From Blastomonas sp. CACIA14H2 (lineage in GTDB: Bacteria; Pseudomonadota; Alphaproteobacteria; Sphingomonadales; Sphingomonadaceae), in the NCBI GenBank assembly GCA_000503195.1, contig AYSC01000035.1, positions 1 through 46,472 on the forward strand: 46,472 bases of DNA, written 5' to 3'. The notes below the pieces were generated by a model, which was not told where the DNA came from, did not search any database, and worked only from the letters and a program-made list of their open reading frames with translations. The position numbers and the translations under genes were made by a program. This document shows positions 1 to 8,454 of this stretch, one piece after another. Position 1 is the stretch's first letter. Every line of letters begins with the position of its first letter.

Positions 1-44
1 TTCGCGACGGTGGAGCAACCGAAAGCCCCTCTCAACTTCGGCTA

Positions 45-94
45 GGCAGCTTTGCTGCCAAGCCTTCGTATCTCTCCCCCAGAGGGGGAGAGAG
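45..94 (-). terminator. Tandem hairpins downstream of the LytTR regulator gene
   Basis: Two stem-loops follow the stop codon of the minus-strand response regulator. One pairs 72-81 with 85-94 (10 bp, 3-nt loop). The other pairs GGCAGC at 45-50 with GCTGCC at 54-59. Neither is followed by a T-tract on the minus strand, so they could be factor-dependent 3' ends or a dispersed palindromic repeat. No gene is visible in bases 1-103. Confidence 0.4.
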
Positions 95-103
95 CAACAT
101 TGC

Positions 104-865
104 TCAGCGCCCCGCCATCTCCTTGACCCGCGCCAGATAGGTCCGCCCCACCCTCAGCTCGCTGCCATCCGCCAGGCACGCGAACCAGACGCCGCCGCCA
201 TTGTGGCGCAGGCTGGTGATATAATCGTTGCGCACGATGTGCGAGCGGTGGAGGCGGACGAAGCGCGCCGGGTCGAGCCGTTCCTCGAGCGTCTTGATCG
301 TCTCGTGCATCAGATAGCTGCGCGTGCCGACATGCAGCCGCATGTAATCGCGCTCGGCGTCGATGCGCTCGATCAGGTCGGCGTCGATGCGCTTGAGTTC
401 CGAGCGGTGCGGCACCCAGAATTCGCGCACCCAGTCGCCCTGCGCGGGCGGGGTGACAGGCGGGTTGGCTAGCACCGCGCTGCGCCGTTCGAGCACGCGC
501 GCAACGGCACGCTCGAGCCGGTCGGTGGCGACGGGTTTCAGCAGATAGTCGATCGCGGCAAGATCGAACGCTTCGACCGCGAACGCCTGATAGGCGGTGA
601 CGAAGATGATCGCGGGCGACTGCCCGGTCTTGCCGAGCGCGCGGGCGACGCCCATGCCATCGAGGCGCGGCATGTTGATGTCGAGAAACACCAGCTCGGG
701 CTTCAATTGTTCGGCGAGGCGCAGCGCGGATTCGCCGTCGCTCGCGGTGCCGACCAGGCTGATCCGCGGCAGCCGCGCGCACAGCAGCTGCAAGCGTTCG
801 ACCGCGAGCGGCTCGTCGTCGACGATCATGGTCCGTAGCGGGGCGGCGTCGCTCTCAACAGTCAT
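104..865 (-). CDS. LytTR-family two-component response regulator
   Basis: This 253-residue protein has an N-terminal receiver domain (about residues 12-125). The acidic pocket is D16/D17, the phosphoacceptor is D62 in the LDINMP motif, and the conserved Lys lies in LLKPV. A LytTR DNA-binding domain occupies about residues 150-250 (contains DYMRLHVGTRSYL and LHRSHIVR). This is the AlgR/LytR layout and it should bind direct repeats at target promoters. The start codon overlaps the end of the upstream histidine kinase gene by 11 bases, so the two are translated as a pair. Its targets cannot be told from this window. The family assignment is firm; the physiological signal is unknown. Confidence 0.93.
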   Translation of the reverse strand: MTVESDAAPLRTMIVDDEPLAVERLQLLCARLPRISLVGTASDGESALRLAEQLKPELVFLDINMPRLDGMGVARALGKTGQSPAIIFVTAYQAFAVEAFDLAAIDYLLKPVATDRLERAVARVLERRSAVLANPPVTPPAQGDWVREFWVPHRSELKRIDADLIERIDAERDYMRLHVGTRSYLMHETIKTLEERLDPARFVRLHRSHIVRNDYITSLRHNGGGVWFACLADGSELRVGRTYLARVKEMAGR

Positions 866-1967
866 GGCGCACCGCCGGCAAGGTCAATTCCACCACAAAG
901 CCTCCTTCAAACGGGACATGCCATTCGATCCGCCCGGCGCTGCCATAGCGTGCGTCGAGCCGGTCGCGAACATTGGCGAGCCCGATGCCGCTGCCCTTGT
1001 CCGAATCGGTCGGGATGACATCGCCATCGTCGCTGACCGTCAGGTGCAGCATGCCATCGGCCTCGCGCGCGCCGATGCGGATGGTGACCGGGCGCGTGGC
1101 GCGGGCGACACCATATTTGATCGCGTTCTCGACCAGCGGCTGCAGGATCAGCCCGGGCACGCAGCAATCCATCAGCGCGTCGGGCACGTCGATCTCGATC
1201 CGCAGGCGATCGGGAAAGCGCACCTCCTCGATCGCGAGATAGAGCTGCTGCAGCTGAACCTCGTCCTCCAGCCGGACATCGTCGAGCGGATCGCCGGTCA
1301 GGCTGGTGCGATAGAAGGTCGAGAGGTTCATGATCATCGATTCGGCCTCGTCGGGCCGGTTGCGCAGCACCAGTGTCGAGAGCGAATTCAACGTGTTGAA
1401 CAGGAAGTGCGGGTTGACCTGATAGCGTAGCGAGCGCAGCTCCGCCTGCTGCGCCGCCTGAGCGAAACGCGCCGCCTTGCGCTCGGCGGTGCGCACCTCG
1501 GCGGCATAGCTGAGCGCGAGATAGAGCATCGCCCAGGACATCAGGAAATAATAGCTGGAAATGGCGAATTCGAGCACGTTGGCCAACGGGTCGAGCGTCA
1601 CGATCTTCTCGGTCAGCTCGTTGTCCTGGAACACGCTCATCGGGTCATAGACGTTGAACGCGAAATAGTTGAACGTCGAGATCGCGAGTGCCGCCGGGAC
1701 GGCGCCGACCACCGCCGCGACGATCCGGGGGGTGAGCGGCTTGTCCTCGAACCAGCGCAGGGCGAAATACATCGCGACGTTGACCAGCACGCCGAACAAC
1801 GTGACCGCGACGCGGCGCACCACGAGCTCTTCCTGCGCGGGAAAATCGAGCACCGCCGCGCGCAGCGTGACGATGATCATGTAGAACAGCCAGAATCCCA
1901 GGATCGAGAGCAGGGCCACCTGCTGGTCGACACGGGGACGGGCTTGGCGGGTTATGGGCAAGGTCAT
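855..1967 (-). CDS. LytS/YehU-type sensor histidine kinase (His_kinase family)
   Basis: This is an integral membrane sensor kinase of about 370 residues. Four hydrophobic segments lie at roughly residues 17-39, 52-71, 82-100 and 133-154. They are followed by the short His_kinase domain with the phosphoacceptor H187 in NPHFLFNTLNSL, then a HATPase domain with N-box PLVENAIKYG and G-box DSDKGSGIGLANVRDRL. There is no large extracytoplasmic domain, so sensing is probably within the membrane. The start at 1967 (alternative ATG at 1976) is chosen because residues upstream are arginine-rich shadow sequence. It overlaps the partner LytTR regulator gene downstream. Confidence 0.9.
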   Translation of the reverse strand: MTLPITRQARPRVDQQVALLSILGFWLFYMIIVTLRAAVLDFPAQEELVVRRVAVTLFGVLVNVAMYFALRWFEDKPLTPRIVAAVVGAVPAALAISTFNYFAFNVYDPMSVFQDNELTEKIVTLDPLANVLEFAISSYYFLMSWAMLYLALSYAAEVRTAERKAARFAQAAQQAELRSLRYQVNPHFLFNTLNSLSTLVLRNRPDEAESMIMNLSTFYRTSLTGDPLDDVRLEDEVQLQQLYLAIEEVRFPDRLRIEIDVPDALMDCCVPGLILQPLVENAIKYGVARATRPVTIRIGAREADGMLHLTVSDDGDVIPTDSDKGSGIGLANVRDRLDARYGSAGRIEWHVPFEGGFVVELTLPAVRHDC

Positions 1968-2085
1968 CGGCGGCATTCTTAACCTGCGATGACCGCTCTG
2001 TCTTCCCCGCACCCTTGTGCTGGTCGAAGCCCGCGCCGCCTTGGTCGAAAGCGCCGCCCCGAAAATGGCCCGACAGAACCGGCGC

Positions 2086-3813
2086 TTACTCGGCGAGCGC
2101 GATGCCCGGGCTGCGCGGATCGGCATAGCCGGTCCAGCCCTTGCCGTTGAACTGCGCAGCATTGAGCTTCGATCCGAGCTCGTCGACCACGACGGGTTGA
2201 CCATAGGCGGCGAGCGCCTCGTTCATGCCGCCCAATGGCGTCTTGCCCTCGACGATCAGCGATCCGTTGCCGAAATAGATATTGGGCAAGGCCAGCGCCT
2301 CGCCTGCGGGAAGCTTGAAATCGATCACGCCGATCAATGCCTTGGTGACGTGCATGATGATGCGCTTGCCCCCCGCCGAGCCGACCGCGAGGACGGGACG
2401 GTCCTCAGCATCATAGACGATATGCGGCGACATCGAGGACAGCGGGCGCTTGCCCGGCTGCACCCGGTTGGCGACCTTCCTGCCGTTCTTCTCGGGCGCG
2501 AAGGTGAAATCGGTCAGTTCGTTGTTGAGGAAATAGCCATTGGCGATCAGCTGGCTGCCGAACGGGCCCTCGACCGTCGAGGTCATGCTGACGATATTGC
2601 CCGCGCCATCGACCGCGACGAAATGCGTGGTGCCGGCCACCTCGCTCGACAGCGCGGCGGTGCGCGGCTCGGCGCCCGGCGGGGTGCCCGCCTCGTACCG
2701 GTTCAGTGCCTTGTCGGGATCGATCAGCGCCGCGCGCGACTTGACATAGGCGGGGTCGAGCAGGCCGTTGACCGGCACCGAGACGAAATCGGCATCGCCC
2801 AGATAGCTCTCGCGATCGGCATAGGCGAGCTGCATCGCCTCGCCGATCAGATGCCAGGTCTTGGCATTGTCCGGTCCCAGCGCGCCGATATCGTGCGGCT
2901 CGAGCATGCCCAGGATCTGCTGCACCGTGGTCGCGCCCGACGAGGGCGGGCCCATGCCGCAAATCTTGTAGCCGCGATAGCGCGAGCAGACCGGCGGGCG
3001 CTCCTTGGCCTTGTAGGCGGCAAGGTCGGCCATGGTCATCGGCACCGGGTTGACGCTGGCCTTGCTCACCGCATCGGCGAGCGCCTGGCCGTGCTTGCCG
3101 GTATAGAAGGTATCGGGGCCACCCTTGGCCACCGCGCGCAGCAGCTCGGCGAGCGCGGGGTTGGTCACCCGGTCGCCGACCTTCTTGGGGCCGGTCGCGT
3201 TCCAGTAGATCGCGCGCGCATCGGGGAAGCGCGCCCAGATCGGCGCGAGCCGGGCGAGAGCCCGGGCCAGCGCGTCGTTGACGACAAAGCCTTCGTCCGC
3301 CAGCCGGATCGCCGGGCCGAACAGATCGGCCCAGGGCAGCTTGCCCCATTTCTGGTGGGCCAGCGCCATCAGCCGGATATTGCCGGGCACGCCGACGCTG
3401 CGCCCACCCTGGAAGGCCTCGATAAAGGGCAGCGGCTTGCCGTCGGCACCGAGCAGCAGCTGCTCGCTCGCAGAGGCCGGGGCCATTTCGCGCCCGTCGA
3501 TGGTCGCAAGCGTGCCGGTCGCCGCATCATGGTGCAGCATCAGCCCGCCGCCGCCGATTCCGGAGCTTTGCGGTTCAACGACGGTCAGCGCGAGCATCAT
3601 CGCCATCGCCGCATCCGCAGCAGACCCGCCCTTGCGCAGCATCTCCTGCCCCGCCGCGGTCGCACGCGGATCGGCCGAGGAGACCACGCCCTTGCCCAGC
3701 GGCGCGGTGGCCGAGGTCTCGGCCGGCGGCGCGCTCTGCGCGTGACAGGCGATCGAGAGCGAGGACAGGGCCAGCGCTGCGGCGGCCACGAACGTGCGGG
3801 GAATGAAGCTCAT
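2086..3813 (-). CDS. ggt: Gamma-glutamyltransferase (glutathione hydrolase), exported
   Basis: This 575-residue precursor has an N-terminal signal peptide (hydrophobic residues 8-22, likely cleavage after CHA). The Ntn-hydrolase Thr nucleophile is T395 in AGTTHFVAVD, where autocleavage gives the large and small subunits. The family glycine-rich substrate loop appears as GPFGSQL, and NRVQPGKRPLSSMSPHIV contains the conserved PLSSM oxyanion segment. It should hydrolyse or transpeptidate gamma-glutamyl bonds of glutathione in the periplasm. The gene starts 7 bases after the DUF2061 gene stop, so the two probably share a transcript. Full family length, no defects seen. Confidence 0.94.
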   Translation of the reverse strand: MSFIPRTFVAAAALALSSLSIACHAQSAPPAETSATAPLGKGVVSSADPRATAAGQEMLRKGGSAADAAMAMMLALTVVEPQSSGIGGGGLMLHHDAATGTLATIDGREMAPASASEQLLLGADGKPLPFIEAFQGGRSVGVPGNIRLMALAHQKWGKLPWADLFGPAIRLADEGFVVNDALARALARLAPIWARFPDARAIYWNATGPKKVGDRVTNPALAELLRAVAKGGPDTFYTGKHGQALADAVSKASVNPVPMTMADLAAYKAKERPPVCSRYRGYKICGMGPPSSGATTVQQILGMLEPHDIGALGPDNAKTWHLIGEAMQLAYADRESYLGDADFVSVPVNGLLDPAYVKSRAALIDPDKALNRYEAGTPPGAEPRTAALSSEVAGTTHFVAVDGAGNIVSMTSTVEGPFGSQLIANGYFLNNELTDFTFAPEKNGRKVANRVQPGKRPLSSMSPHIVYDAEDRPVLAVGSAGGKRIIMHVTKALIGVIDFKLPAGEALALPNIYFGNGSLIVEGKTPLGGMNEALAAYGQPVVVDELGSKLNAAQFNGKGWTGYADPRSPGIALAE

Positions 3814-3820
3814 GCCCGCG

Positions 3821-4060
3821 TTATAGCGCCGGGTTTGGGGGCGGCAAGGCTTGGGTCAGCCCAGCCACCCGTGCTTTCGCAGGCGTCCCTGGCGTCCAGA
3901 GCTTTTCGTGGAAGAAGAACGCGACCGCGTTGATCATCGGCTCGATGATCGCGAGACCGCTCGCGATCTCGATCGATCCGGTGAACGCATAGGCGACCGA
4001 AAAGCCCACGGTGAGGTGCACCGCGAGATAGCTCAGGGTCTTGGCAAGATCGCGGCGCAT
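3821..4060 (-). CDS. DUF2061 small membrane protein
   Basis: This 79-residue protein resembles the DUF2061 family, which is recognised by RDLAKTLSYLAVHLTVGFSVAY near the N terminus followed by a second hydrophobic helix and a conserved FFFHEKLW motif (about residues 48-55). Two transmembrane helices are expected. A GGAG-like Shine-Dalgarno (GACAGGAGC) precedes the ATG. The ggt gene follows after 7 bases. A 19-bp Fur-like element lies about 30 bases upstream, so iron regulation of this gene and ggt is possible. The biochemical role of the family is not known to me. Confidence 0.8.
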   Translation of the reverse strand: MRRDLAKTLSYLAVHLTVGFSVAYAFTGSIEIASGLAIIEPMINAVAFFFHEKLWTPGTPAKARVAGLTQALPPPNPAL

Positions 4061-4089
4061 GGCAAAGCTCCTGTCGGGCGGACAAGGTT

Positions 4090-4108
4090 ATTGATAACTA
4101 TTCGCAAT
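4090..4108 (-). promoter_or_regulatory. Fur-like operator upstream of the DUF2061-ggt operon
   Basis: Read on the minus strand the site is ATTGCGAATAGTTATCAAT. It contains a 7-1-7 arrangement, TGCGAAT-A-GTTATCA, in which the second half is the complement of TGATAAC, close to the TGATAAT half of classical Fur boxes. The outer ATTG/CAAT bases are also symmetric. The same TGCGAAT heptamer recurs in front of the heme-type receptor at 22.7 kb. Function is inferred. Confidence 0.45.
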
Positions 4109-4344
4109 TGATATCGCCAATGAGAGTTTTGCGCGGCGTTGATCGAGAAGGTCGATCAATTCGGCCAGATCGGATAAGTTTCACGCGAAGACGCCAGGAC
4201 GCGAAGGATTTTCGTCTTCCGGCGAAAGCCGGAATCCAGAAAGCAAGTTGTGATCCGTCGACTCATGGGTGCCGGCTTTTGCCGGAGACCTGACGGGGAA
4301 GACCCTTCGCGGCTTCGCGGCTTCGCGTGAACCAACAAAAACGC
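4109..4344. repeat. Intergenic region with paired inverted palindromes
   Basis: No gene is supported between the DUF2061 promoter and the pyrD stop. The stretch holds two short hairpins of the same core in opposite orientation: CCGGC-GAAA-GCCGG at 4219-4232 and CCGGC-TTTT-GCCGG at 4272-4285. They are separated by about 40 bases. This looks like a REP/BIME-type unit and may also serve as the pyrD transcript 3' end. Confidence 0.5.
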
Positions 4345-5376
4345 TCAGCCGGTTCCGACCGCCTCGGCCAGCGTCGCAAAGCCATCGCGCTGGAGCAGCG
4401 TCTTCAGCCCGCGATTGATCCGCGCCGCCAGGCCCGGCCCTTCATAGACCAGCGCCGAATAGAGCTGCACCAGCGAGGCACCGGCGCGGATGCGGGCATA
4501 GGCATCCTCGGCGCTCGCGATCCCGCCGACCCCGATCAGCGGGATCGCACCGCCGCTGGCCGACCGGAAGTCGCGGAGCCGCTGTTGGGCCAGATCGCGC
4601 AACGGCGCACCCGAAAGCCCGCCCGCCTCGCCCGCATGGCGAGAGCGCAACGCGGGGCGCGAGATCGTGGTGTTCGACACGATCAGCGCGTCGAGCCGCT
4701 TGTCGATCGCGATGCGGGTGATGTCGTCGATATCCGCTGGCTCCAGATCGGGCGCGAGCTTGAGGAACACCGGGCAGGTGTTCGTCCCGCGCGCCTCGAT
4801 CACCGCATCGAGCAGCGCGGCAAGCGCACCCGCGTCCTGTAGCGCGCGCAGCCCCGGCGTGTTGGGCGACGAAATGTTGACCGTCAGATAGCGCGCGAGC
4901 GGCGCCATGGTCCGCGTCATCACCGCATAATCGGCGATGCGATCGGCCGAATCCTTGTTCGCGCCGATATTGACGCCGATGATACCGCTGCGCCGCTGCC
5001 CGGCCTTGAGCCGCGCGACCACGGCGTCCGCGCCATCATTGTTGAACCCCATGCGGTTGATCACCGCCCTGTCCTCGGCAAGGCGGAACAGCCTGGGGCG
5101 CGGATTGCCCGCCTGGGGCAGCGGGGTCACCGTGCCGATCTCGACAAAACCGAAGCCGAAGCCGAACATCGCGTGCGGCGCTTCGGCATTCTTGTCGAAG
5201 CCGGGCGCGAGCCCCACCGGCGTCGGGAAATCGATCCCGGCGACGCGCATCGCCAGCACCGGGTCGGACCGAGGCGGCGCGGAGGCGGGCATCAGGCGCA
5301 GTCCGGCAATGGTCAGCCGATGGGCATCCTCGCCATCGAGCAGGAAAAGGGCGGGCCGGGCGAGGGAGAACAGCAT
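4345..5376 (-). CDS. pyrD: Dihydroorotate dehydrogenase (quinone), class 2
   Basis: PyrD oxidises dihydroorotate to orotate with FMN and a quinone at the inner face of the membrane (de novo pyrimidine synthesis). The 343-residue length fits class 2 enzymes. Seen in the sequence are the N-terminal amphipathic region expected for quinone access (LFSLARPALFLLDGEDAHR), the FMN/substrate motifs AVINRMGFNNDG and GVNIGANKD, the catalytic-loop NISSPNTPGLR carrying the class 2 Ser, and the C-terminal phosphate-binding IGVGGIASAEDAY. A GGGCGGA ribosome site precedes the ATG. It stands alone, divergent from the DUF885 peptidase gene. Confidence 0.96.
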   Translation of the reverse strand: MLFSLARPALFLLDGEDAHRLTIAGLRLMPASAPPRSDPVLAMRVAGIDFPTPVGLAPGFDKNAEAPHAMFGFGFGFVEIGTVTPLPQAGNPRPRLFRLAEDRAVINRMGFNNDGADAVVARLKAGQRRSGIIGVNIGANKDSADRIADYAVMTRTMAPLARYLTVNISSPNTPGLRALQDAGALAALLDAVIEARGTNTCPVFLKLAPDLEPADIDDITRIAIDKRLDALIVSNTTISRPALRSRHAGEAGGLSGAPLRDLAQQRLRDFRSASGGAIPLIGVGGIASAEDAYARIRAGASLVQLYSALVYEGPGLAARINRGLKTLLQRDGFATLAEAVGTG

Positions 5377-5493
5377 TCCGCCCTATGGCTTTGCGACGGG
5401 CCGATGGTCAAGCGGCGGCGAGACGGTTTACGTTTGCGGCAAGGGTCGATAGCTTCGCCATTAACCCTTCACGAAATAACGGAAAACCGCTTC

Positions 5494-7302
5494 ATGACCC
5501 TGCGCCCGATCGCCCTTGCCCTTTTTCTTGCGGCCAGTCCGCTTGGCCTGAGCCCTGCCGCCCTTGCCCAGAGCGCCGCCGCCACGGCCGAAGCGCAAAA
5601 TGCCGAACTCAAGGCGTTCTTCGATCAGGTCGATGCGGAGAATCTGGCGAACTCGCCGCAGGGCAAGGCCTATCGCGGCATTCGCGACGGCGATTACGGC
5701 AAGTGGAACGATCCGTCCGACGCCGCCGAAACCGCCGCGTTCGAGCGCGGCCAGAAGGCGCTCACGACGATGAAGACGCGGTTCGACCCGTCGAAGCTCT
5801 CGCCCGGCGACCGGCTGAGCTATCGGCTATTCGAATATCAGGCCGAGCGCGCGGCGCGCGCGTATCCCTATCGCAACAACGAGTATATCTTCGACCAGAT
5901 GAACGGCGCGCAGAGCCAGATGCCCGCATTTCTCATCAACATCCACAGCGTCAAGAGCAAGGCGGACGCCGAGGCCTATGTCGCGCGGCTGCAGGGCATG
6001 GGCCCGCAGATGGATGCGCTGATCGCCGAAGCGAGATCGCGCGCGGATGCGGGCGTGATGCCGCCCCAATGGGTTTACCCTTTCGTGCTCGACGATGCGC
6101 GCAACGTCATCAAGGGCGCGCCGTTCGATGACGGTGCCCCCTCCACCCTGCTCGCCGACCTCACCAAGAAGGTCGAGGCGCTCGCCATCGCCGCGCCCGA
6201 AAAGGCCGCGCTGATCGATGCTGGACGCCAGGCGCTCACCACCAGCGTCCAGCCCGCCTATCGGCGGCTGATCGCCGAAATGGAGCGGCAGCAGGCGATC
6301 GCGCCGACCGAGGACGGCATCTGGCGGCTGAAGGACGGTGCGGCCTATTACACCCAATTGCTCGCCAATTACACCACGACCGACCTCAGTGCCGACCAGA
6401 TCCACCAGATCGGCCTCGACAATGTCGCGCGCATCCATGGCGAGATGCGCAAGATCATGGACAAGGTCGGCTTCAAGGGCAGCCTGCAGGAATTCTTCGC
6501 CTTTGTCCGCACCGACGACCGCTTCTATTTCAAGACGCGCGAGGACTATCTCGCCACGGTCGATACCAAGCTGAAGGCGATGCAGGCGAAACTGCCCGAC
6601 TATTTCGCGACGCTGCCCAAGGCCCCGCTCACGGTGAAGGCGGTCGAGGCCTTCCGTGAGAAATCGGCGGGCAAGGCCTTCTACCAGAGCCCCGCGCCCG
6701 ATGGCTCGCGCCCCGGCACCTATTATGTGAACCTCTACAATCTCAAGGACATGGCGTCGACCGAGCTCGAGGCGCTGGCCTATCACGAAGGCCTGCCCGG
6801 CCATCACCTGCAGCGCGCCGTGCAGACGGAACTCGGCGACTTGCCGCCCTTCCGGCGCTTTGGCGGGGTGACCGCCTATACCGAAGGCTGGGGGCTGTAT
6901 TCGGAAGAGCTCGGCAAGGACATGGGCTTTTACGAAGACCCCTATTCGGACTTCGGGCGGCTGGGCATGGAATTGTGGCGCGCCTGCCGTCTGGTGGTCG
7001 ATACCGGCATCCACCACAAGCGCTGGAGCCGCGAGCAGGCGATCCAGTATCTCACCGACAACACCCCGAACCCTCCGGGCGACATCTCCAAGGCGATCGA
7101 GCGCTATGTCGTCTATCCCGGCCAGGCGACCGCGTACATGATCGGCAAGCTCAAGATCATGGAATTGCGCGACAAGGCACAAAAGCAGCTGGGCGCGAAA
7201 TTCAGCTATGCCCGGTTCCACGACGCGGTGCTGAGGAGCGGGCCGGTGCCGCTGACGGTGCTGGAAGAGCAGGTCGATGCCTGGATCAAGGCGGGCGGCT
7301 GA
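5494..7302 (+). CDS. Exported DUF885-family zinc metallopeptidase
   Basis: This is a 602-residue protein with a clear signal peptide (MTLRPIALALFLAASPLGLS, cleavage after LAQS or nearby). The DUF885 zinc-site motif HEGLPGHHLQ starts at about residue 431 and is followed by the downstream Glu motif TEGWGLYSEEL (about residues 463-473). DUF885 proteins are related to gluzincin and carboxypeptidase-like M32/M3-type folds and are presumed peptidases; the substrate is unknown. The ATG at 5494 is chosen because the signal peptide begins there; the frame is open further upstream but gives arginine-rich non-protein sequence. Full length and apparently intact. Confidence 0.9.
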   Translation: MTLRPIALALFLAASPLGLSPAALAQSAAATAEAQNAELKAFFDQVDAENLANSPQGKAYRGIRDGDYGKWNDPSDAAETAAFERGQKALTTMKTRFDPSKLSPGDRLSYRLFEYQAERAARAYPYRNNEYIFDQMNGAQSQMPAFLINIHSVKSKADAEAYVARLQGMGPQMDALIAEARSRADAGVMPPQWVYPFVLDDARNVIKGAPFDDGAPSTLLADLTKKVEALAIAAPEKAALIDAGRQALTTSVQPAYRRLIAEMERQQAIAPTEDGIWRLKDGAAYYTQLLANYTTTDLSADQIHQIGLDNVARIHGEMRKIMDKVGFKGSLQEFFAFVRTDDRFYFKTREDYLATVDTKLKAMQAKLPDYFATLPKAPLTVKAVEAFREKSAGKAFYQSPAPDGSRPGTYYVNLYNLKDMASTELEALAYHEGLPGHHLQRAVQTELGDLPPFRRFGGVTAYTEGWGLYSEELGKDMGFYEDPYSDFGRLGMELWRACRLVVDTGIHHKRWSREQAIQYLTDNTPNPPGDISKAIERYVVYPGQATAYMIGKLKIMELRDKAQKQLGAKFSYARFHDAVLRSGPVPLTVLEEQVDAWIKAGG

Positions 7303-7333
7303 AAAACCCCGGCATCGCGGCGTTTCCGGACAG

Positions 7334-7356
7334 GTGTACGAATTTACACGTTTTTT
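7334..7356 (+). terminator. Weak hairpin with T-run after the DUF885 gene
   Basis: GTGTA at 7334-7338 pairs with TACAC at 7345-7349, and the stem is followed by G and six T residues. It lies about 30 bases after the peptidase stop codon. The stem has only 5 bp, so termination would be weak. It is placed here as the likely end of that transcript. Confidence 0.4.
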
Positions 7357-7394
7357 CAGGATGTCGAATCTGTCCAATCGCCCTGACGCGCCTT

Positions 7395-7493
7395 CGACTA
7401 TACCCCGCCTTGCGACCCGAAGGGCTCAAGGCGGCGACGCCGAGAGTTCTTTTCCTAAAGGCGATCCCGTTTTTTGCGGGGTCGCCTTTTTTT
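7395..7493 (+). ncRNA. Possible small RNA or attenuator ending in a strong intrinsic terminator
   Basis: Between the DUF885 and AraC-family genes are two stable hairpins with a short linker. The first pairs CCGCCTTG (7405-7412) with CAAGGCGG (7427-7434) and has an inner CCC-GAA-GGG stem. The second is a terminator. A TTTACA box at 7343-7348 could be a -35 element, but no good -10 was found, so the 5' end is uncertain. It is neither SRP RNA, 6S RNA nor tmRNA by its visible sequence. It could instead be a leader of the AraC-type gene. Confidence 0.35.
7457..7493 (+). terminator. Strong rho-independent terminator
   Basis: AAAGGCGATCCCG at 7457-7469 pairs with CGGGGTCGCCTTT downstream (one G-T wobble). 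The loop is T-rich and the stem is followed by an uninterrupted T tract reaching 7493. It is the best intrinsic terminator in the window, yet it lies about 155 bases after the nearest upstream coding gene. That suggests it ends a short separate transcript or attenuates the next gene. Confidence 0.85.
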
Positions 7494-7586
7494 GGTCCGG
7501 AATGGAGCTATACCCCGGCACGGGTCGACAGAAGATAAAACCGGCGAGAGGAGACGGCGCAAACGCCGCGCCTGTCGAACGGGTCA

Positions 7587-8438
7587 ATGGGGTCGCCAAT
7601 GCCACATCTCCAATATGCGCTTCCCGGCGAATCGCTGCGCGAGTTCGTTTCGGTCTATTACCGGTTCGATTGTCCCGAGCCGCTCGTGGTGGACGGTGAG
7701 CGCGCGGCCATCGCGCAGCTGCGGCTGGCCACCTGTGGCCGAGTGACCCTGCACATGCCCGACGGCAGCTCGACCGTCTGCACCGGCGCAGTGCTCGTCG
7801 GCCCCACCACGGCGGCCGTGCGATTCGAGATCGAGGGGCCGTTCCACATGTTCGGCATGGGCATCACCGCTGCCGGATGGGGTGCGCTGACCCAGGCGAG
7901 CGCCGCCGATTTCGTCGACAAGGTCGTGCCCGCTGAGACGGTGTTTCCGCGAATCCACGAACGCATGGCCTTGCTGCGCACGCTCGATTCGCTGCCGCAG
8001 ATGTGCGCCGCCGCCGACGAGATCGTCCAGGGCTTTGTCGACAACGCCTCGCCCGAGATGGTCGCCTTCACCCGCATGGTCGATGCCTGGCTCGCCTCCA
8101 GCGTGTCGCCGATGGTGACCGATCTGCACGCGCAGAGCAACCTGTCCGAACGCCAGCTCACCCGCCGGGTGAAGCAGCTCTACGGCATGCCGCCGAAATA
8201 TCTGTCGCGCAAATATCGCGCGCTGCGCGCGGCGCGCTCGCTGATCGATGCCGAGCCCGACGAGGCCGATTATCTGCGCGACGCGTTCTACGACCAGTCG
8301 CACATGATCCGCGAGCTCAAGCTGTTCGCGGGCACCACGCCCACCCGGCTGCGCACCGGCGAGGGCGAGCTGGCGAGGATGATCGACCAGCGCAGCCAGC
8401 TCAAGGGCGCGATCAACCCGCTGGTGGCCGAGACCTGA
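7587..8438 (+). CDS. AraC-family transcriptional regulator
   Basis: This protein of 283 residues (279 from the second ATG at 7599) has a C-terminal AraC/HTH_18 double helix-turn-helix. The region SNLSERQLTRRVKQLYGMPPKYLSRKYR is the first HTH and linker (split here as SNLSERQLTRR and YGMPPKYLSRKYR). YDQSHMIRELKLFAGTTPTRLR is the second, the classic F/Y-x-D-x-S-H-x-x-R-x-F-K signature. The N-terminal 180 residues form the usual sensing half (LPGESLREFVSVYYRFD), as in AraC regulators that lack an obvious ligand domain name. It has no adjacent target gene on the same strand, so its regulon is unknown. Confidence 0.88.
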   Translation: MGSPMPHLQYALPGESLREFVSVYYRFDCPEPLVVDGERAAIAQLRLATCGRVTLHMPDGSSTVCTGAVLVGPTTAAVRFEIEGPFHMFGMGITAAGWGALTQASAADFVDKVVPAETVFPRIHERMALLRTLDSLPQMCAAADEIVQGFVDNASPEMVAFTRMVDAWLASSVSPMVTDLHAQSNLSERQLTRRVKQLYGMPPKYLSRKYRALRAARSLIDAEPDEADYLRDAFYDQSHMIRELKLFAGTTPTRLRTGEGELARMIDQRSQLKGAINPLVAET

Positions 8439-8454
8439 ACCCTGCCCCCGGCGC

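Noticed and set aside
1981-2085. Direct repeat TGGTCGAA near the kinase promoter
   Set aside because: Two copies only, of short GC-rich sequence (GGTCGAAGC and GGTCGAAAGC); too weak to call an operator.
2017-3933. Long plus-strand open frame antisense to ggt
   Set aside because: It is a shadow frame from GC3 bias; its composition is arginine/histidine-rich with no domain, while the opposite strand encodes an intact Ggt.
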